Shown: in pieces, positions 62,070 to 64,000 of the stretch
How the letters are laid out: the number at the start of each line of letters is the position of its first letter
How positions within the stretch are numbered: position 1 is the stretch's first letter
Source of the DNA: Archaeoglobus sp. UBA234
Lineage (GTDB): Archaea > Halobacteriota > Archaeoglobi > Archaeoglobales > Archaeoglobaceae
Assembly (NCBI GenBank): GCA_002494625.1
Contig: DACH01000016.1
Location: forward strand, 69,259-133,258
Reading direction: 5' to 3'
Length of the DNA: 64,000 bases
Notes under the pieces: generated by a model
The model's input: only the letters and a program-made list of their open reading frames with translations
Database searches by the model: none
What the model was told of the DNA's origin: nothing
Program-made: the position numbers and the translations under genes

Positions 62070-62116
62070 ATAATTACATTTTAGTAATTATCTTTTTACA
62101 AGAAATTCTTATATAC
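62070..62116 (+). promoter_or_regulatory. Promoter of the chemoreceptor gene: inverted-repeat operator plus TATA
   Basis: ATAATTAC-N6-GTAATTAT (62070-62091) is a perfect inverted repeat with the same 6-nt spacer as at 61612. TTATATAC (62109-62116), identical to the archaellin TATA box, starts 17 nt later. GAGGTGG (62141-62147) lies before the GTG start. Confidence 0.7.
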
Positions 62117-62153
62117 TTAAAATTAAATTAATTATTTAGTGAGGTGGTAAAGA

Positions 62154-64000
62154 GTGCTGGAAGTGGAAGATGCCAAAAACGGACCTAAAAAACGTAATGT
62201 TAAAAGGAAAGACGAAATCATCAAAGAACTAGAGAAGGAAATAGAGACTCTAAGGCATAACCTGGAGGAAAAAAAGATTGAGATTGAGCGTGAGAAAAAA
62301 GCAGCAAAACAGGCTTATAAACTGATTGAATTAATTGCAAAGGAAATCCCCTCTCCAGTATATTTTGTTTTTACCAATAAGGAGGGTAGAATAGCCTATG
62401 CAAACACTGAAATGGCAAAACTTGCAGGATTTGACGAGGTCAGTGACATAATAGGTAAAAGACCCTCAGAGCTTTTTGCTGTTAAAGGGAAAACTATAGC
62501 TGAAATCGTTGTAGAGACTGCAGAACCAATATTAAATAAAGAAGTCCTAATAGAACTCATAAATGGGAAGAAGATGTTTGCACTCGTTTCCTGCGTTCCG
62601 CTATTCATTGATGGAGAGCTTGCTGGTTCCTTAGGAGTGTTCACGGACATCACAAGAATACATAGTCAGGCGAAGGAAATGGAAGAACTCATCAATAAGA
62701 TTCCTGTACCATTACTTGTTCTGGATAAGGATCATAAAATAAGGTACTGGAATAAGGCTGTAGAGGATTTAACTGGGGTAAATGCAGAGGAGATGGTGGG
62801 TACAAACAGACAGTGGGCACCATTCTACGATTCTGAAAGGCCTGTCCTTGCAGACATAGTGATGACAAACCCAGATGATGCGCACGAGAGATATCCTAAT
62901 GTGGAAAAATCAAACCTCGTAAGTGGTGCATTGTTTGCACAGGGTGAGTTCACAATTAACGGGAAGAAGAGATACCTCAGATTCACGGCAGCACCAATAT
63001 ATGGTGAAAATGGCGAGATTACTGGAGCAGTAGAAACTCTCGAGGATATAACTGATTTGAAGGAAAGGGAGATGGAGGTTCAGAGAGTTCTCGATTTCGT
63101 AGAGAAAATCATCAGAGATATGCCCTATCCTGCATATGTTCTGTTCGTAGATAGGGAAGGCAAGATAAGATATGCCAACAATGAACTCGCAAAACTTGCA
63201 GGCTACAACCACTCTAATGAAATAGTTGGGTTGTCACCCCATGATCTTATTAAAACTGATGGTAAGAAAACTGCTGCCGAAATGGTGATGGAATCGGGTA
63301 AATCTATCATGAATCATGAAACAGTACTGAGACTTGCAAAAGTTGAAAAAGATATTCCAGCCCTCATTTCAGCTGTTCCGATTACTGATAGAGATGGTAA
63401 CATAATTGGTGTGCTTGATTTGATTACCGATATAACGGAGATCAAGGAGAAAGAGAAAGAGATAGAAGAAATGCTTGCTTACACTAGTAAATGTCTGACG
63501 ATTTTAAGCAACGGAATTAAAGAGCTTCAAGCTGGAAATCTTGATGTTAGACTTGAAAAGTTGAAAGATGATGAGTTTGGTGAAACTTTCGAAGTCTTCA
63601 ATGAGTTTGCGGAGAGATTATACAAGATACTTGAAGGACTTGCCAGAGATATGAAGGACGCCACGAGTCAGATTAAAGAAGCAAATGAGGCTGTAAGTCA
63701 AATGAACGCTGGAATGCAACAGATATCCTCAGCATCTCAGCAAATAGCAACTGGTTCTGAAAATCTTTCAAGACTCGCTAACAATTCAGCTTCTGATCTG
63801 AAAGCTGCTGAAGAGATATTCAGAAGTCTCGATGAGTCGGCTTCAGAATCTTCTATTTATGCCTCTGAAGTTGTGGAAGATGCTGAGAAGACCAAAGTTC
63901 TCGGTGAGAACGCACTTCGAAGACTTACAACCATGATTGATGAGATTGAAAAGTCTGCAGAGATCGTTAGCTCTCTCAATGAGGCTGTAAAGAATATTGG
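62154..64000 (+). CDS. Soluble methyl-accepting chemotaxis protein with three PAS domains (3' end outside window)
   Basis: 615 residues are visible, open to the right edge. GTG start 7 nt after GAGGTGG. A basic coiled N-terminus (KRKDEIIKELEKEIETLRHN) replaces any signal peptide or TM segment, so the receptor is cytosolic. PAS 1 (about 60-165, PVYFVFTNKEGRIAYANTEMAKLAGF), PAS 2 (about 180-305, LLVLDKDHKIRYWNKAVEDLTG) and PAS 3 (about 318-430, YVLFVDREGKIRYANNELAKLAGY) precede a HAMP-like segment (AGNLDVRLEKLKDDEFGETFEVFNEF). The signalling coiled coil follows (MQQISSASQQIATGSENL). It probably senses redox or small ligands; the CheW/CheA-binding tip lies outside the window. Confidence 0.92.
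   Translation, partial: MLEVEDAKNGPKKRNVKRKDEIIKELEKEIETLRHNLEEKKIEIEREKKAAKQAYKLIELIAKEIPSPVYFVFTNKEGRIAYANTEMAKLAGFDEVSDIIGKRPSELFAVKGKTIAEIVVETAEPILNKEVLIELINGKKMFALVSCVPLFIDGELAGSLGVFTDITRIHSQAKEMEELINKIPVPLLVLDKDHKIRYWNKAVEDLTGVNAEEMVGTNRQWAPFYDSERPVLADIVMTNPDDAHERYPNVEKSNLVSGALFAQGEFTINGKKRYLRFTAAPIYGENGEITGAVETLEDITDLKEREMEVQRVLDFVEKIIRDMPYPAYVLFVDREGKIRYANNELAKLAGYNHSNEIVGLSPHDLIKTDGKKTAAEMVMESGKSIMNHETVLRLAKVEKDIPALISAVPITDRDGNIIGVLDLITDITEIKEKEKEIEEMLAYTSKCLTILSNGIKELQAGNLDVRLEKLKDDEFGETFEVFNEFAERLYKILEGLARDMKDATSQIKEANEAVSQMNAGMQQISSASQQIATGSENLSRLANNSASDLKAAEEIFRSLDESASESSIYASEVVEDAEKTKVLGENALRRLTTMIDEIEKSAEIVSSLNEAVKNI

Overview
The window is chromosomal DNA from a euryarchaeon, most likely a member of the Archaeoglobales (Archaeoglobus, Ferroglobus or Geoglobus). 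The reasons are an archaeal ribosomal protein superoperon, TATA-driven and often leaderless promoters, an AfpA-type archaeoflavoprotein, a methylmalonyl-CoA mutase/carboxylase cluster, an AglB oligosaccharyltransferase whose catalytic residues fall at almost the A. fulgidus positions, and an archaellum operon with the flaG-flaF order. The genus is an inference; no rRNA is present to settle it.

Layout. 1-488: the start of a PAS sensor protein that runs off the left edge. 591-5364 (minus): methylmalonyl-CoA module with mutase large and small subunits, epimerase, carboxyltransferase, a 40-residue epsilon-like subunit and a biotin carrier. 5608-24566: surface glycan and N-glycosylation island. 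It holds nucleotide-sugar synthesis (RmlA, an SDR, RmlD, an RmlC-like cupin), a flippase, a translationally coupled minus-strand operon (acyltransferase, unknown glycosyltransferase-like protein, aminotransferase, phosphodiesterase), four further glycosyltransferases and AglB. 24657-29842: RNA genes (Taw2, NMD3, a SPOUT methyltransferase), an HdrD-like protein and an unknown protein. 29873-45101: the ribosomal run from L3 to L15, followed by SecY, a YidC-like protein, Cmk and Cbf5; it includes RNase P Rpp29 and a 50-residue S14. 45157-50873: response regulators, an enoyl-CoA hydratase, AfpA, a secreted beta-propeller lipoprotein and tRNA-Arg(TCG). 50907-64000: archaellum and chemotaxis region with a degenerate KaiC-like protein, archaellin, FlaD/G/F/H/I/J, an unknown membrane protein, a histidine kinase, a response regulator, a winged-helix regulator and the beginning of a three-PAS chemoreceptor.

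The strongest new observation is a shared promoter element in the archaellum region. An inverted repeat of the form TAATTAC-N6-GTAATTA lies upstream of the winged-helix regulator and the chemoreceptor. A copy with an intact right half and a degenerate left half lies upstream of archaellin. In all three the right half ends exactly 17 nt before the TATA box. This suggests a local motility regulon, possibly controlled by the winged-helix protein encoded between two of the sites. The archaellin leader also carries a 9-codon upstream ORF with its own Shine-Dalgarno, and the operon ends with an unknown single-TM coiled-coil protein whose layout recalls crenarchaeal ArlX.

Genes inside operons are mostly preceded by a GAGGTGA-type Shine-Dalgarno, while many first genes have a TATA box about 25-30 nt before the start codon and so look leaderless. 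I used both rules to choose starts, which are often 3-40 codons inside the longest ORF.
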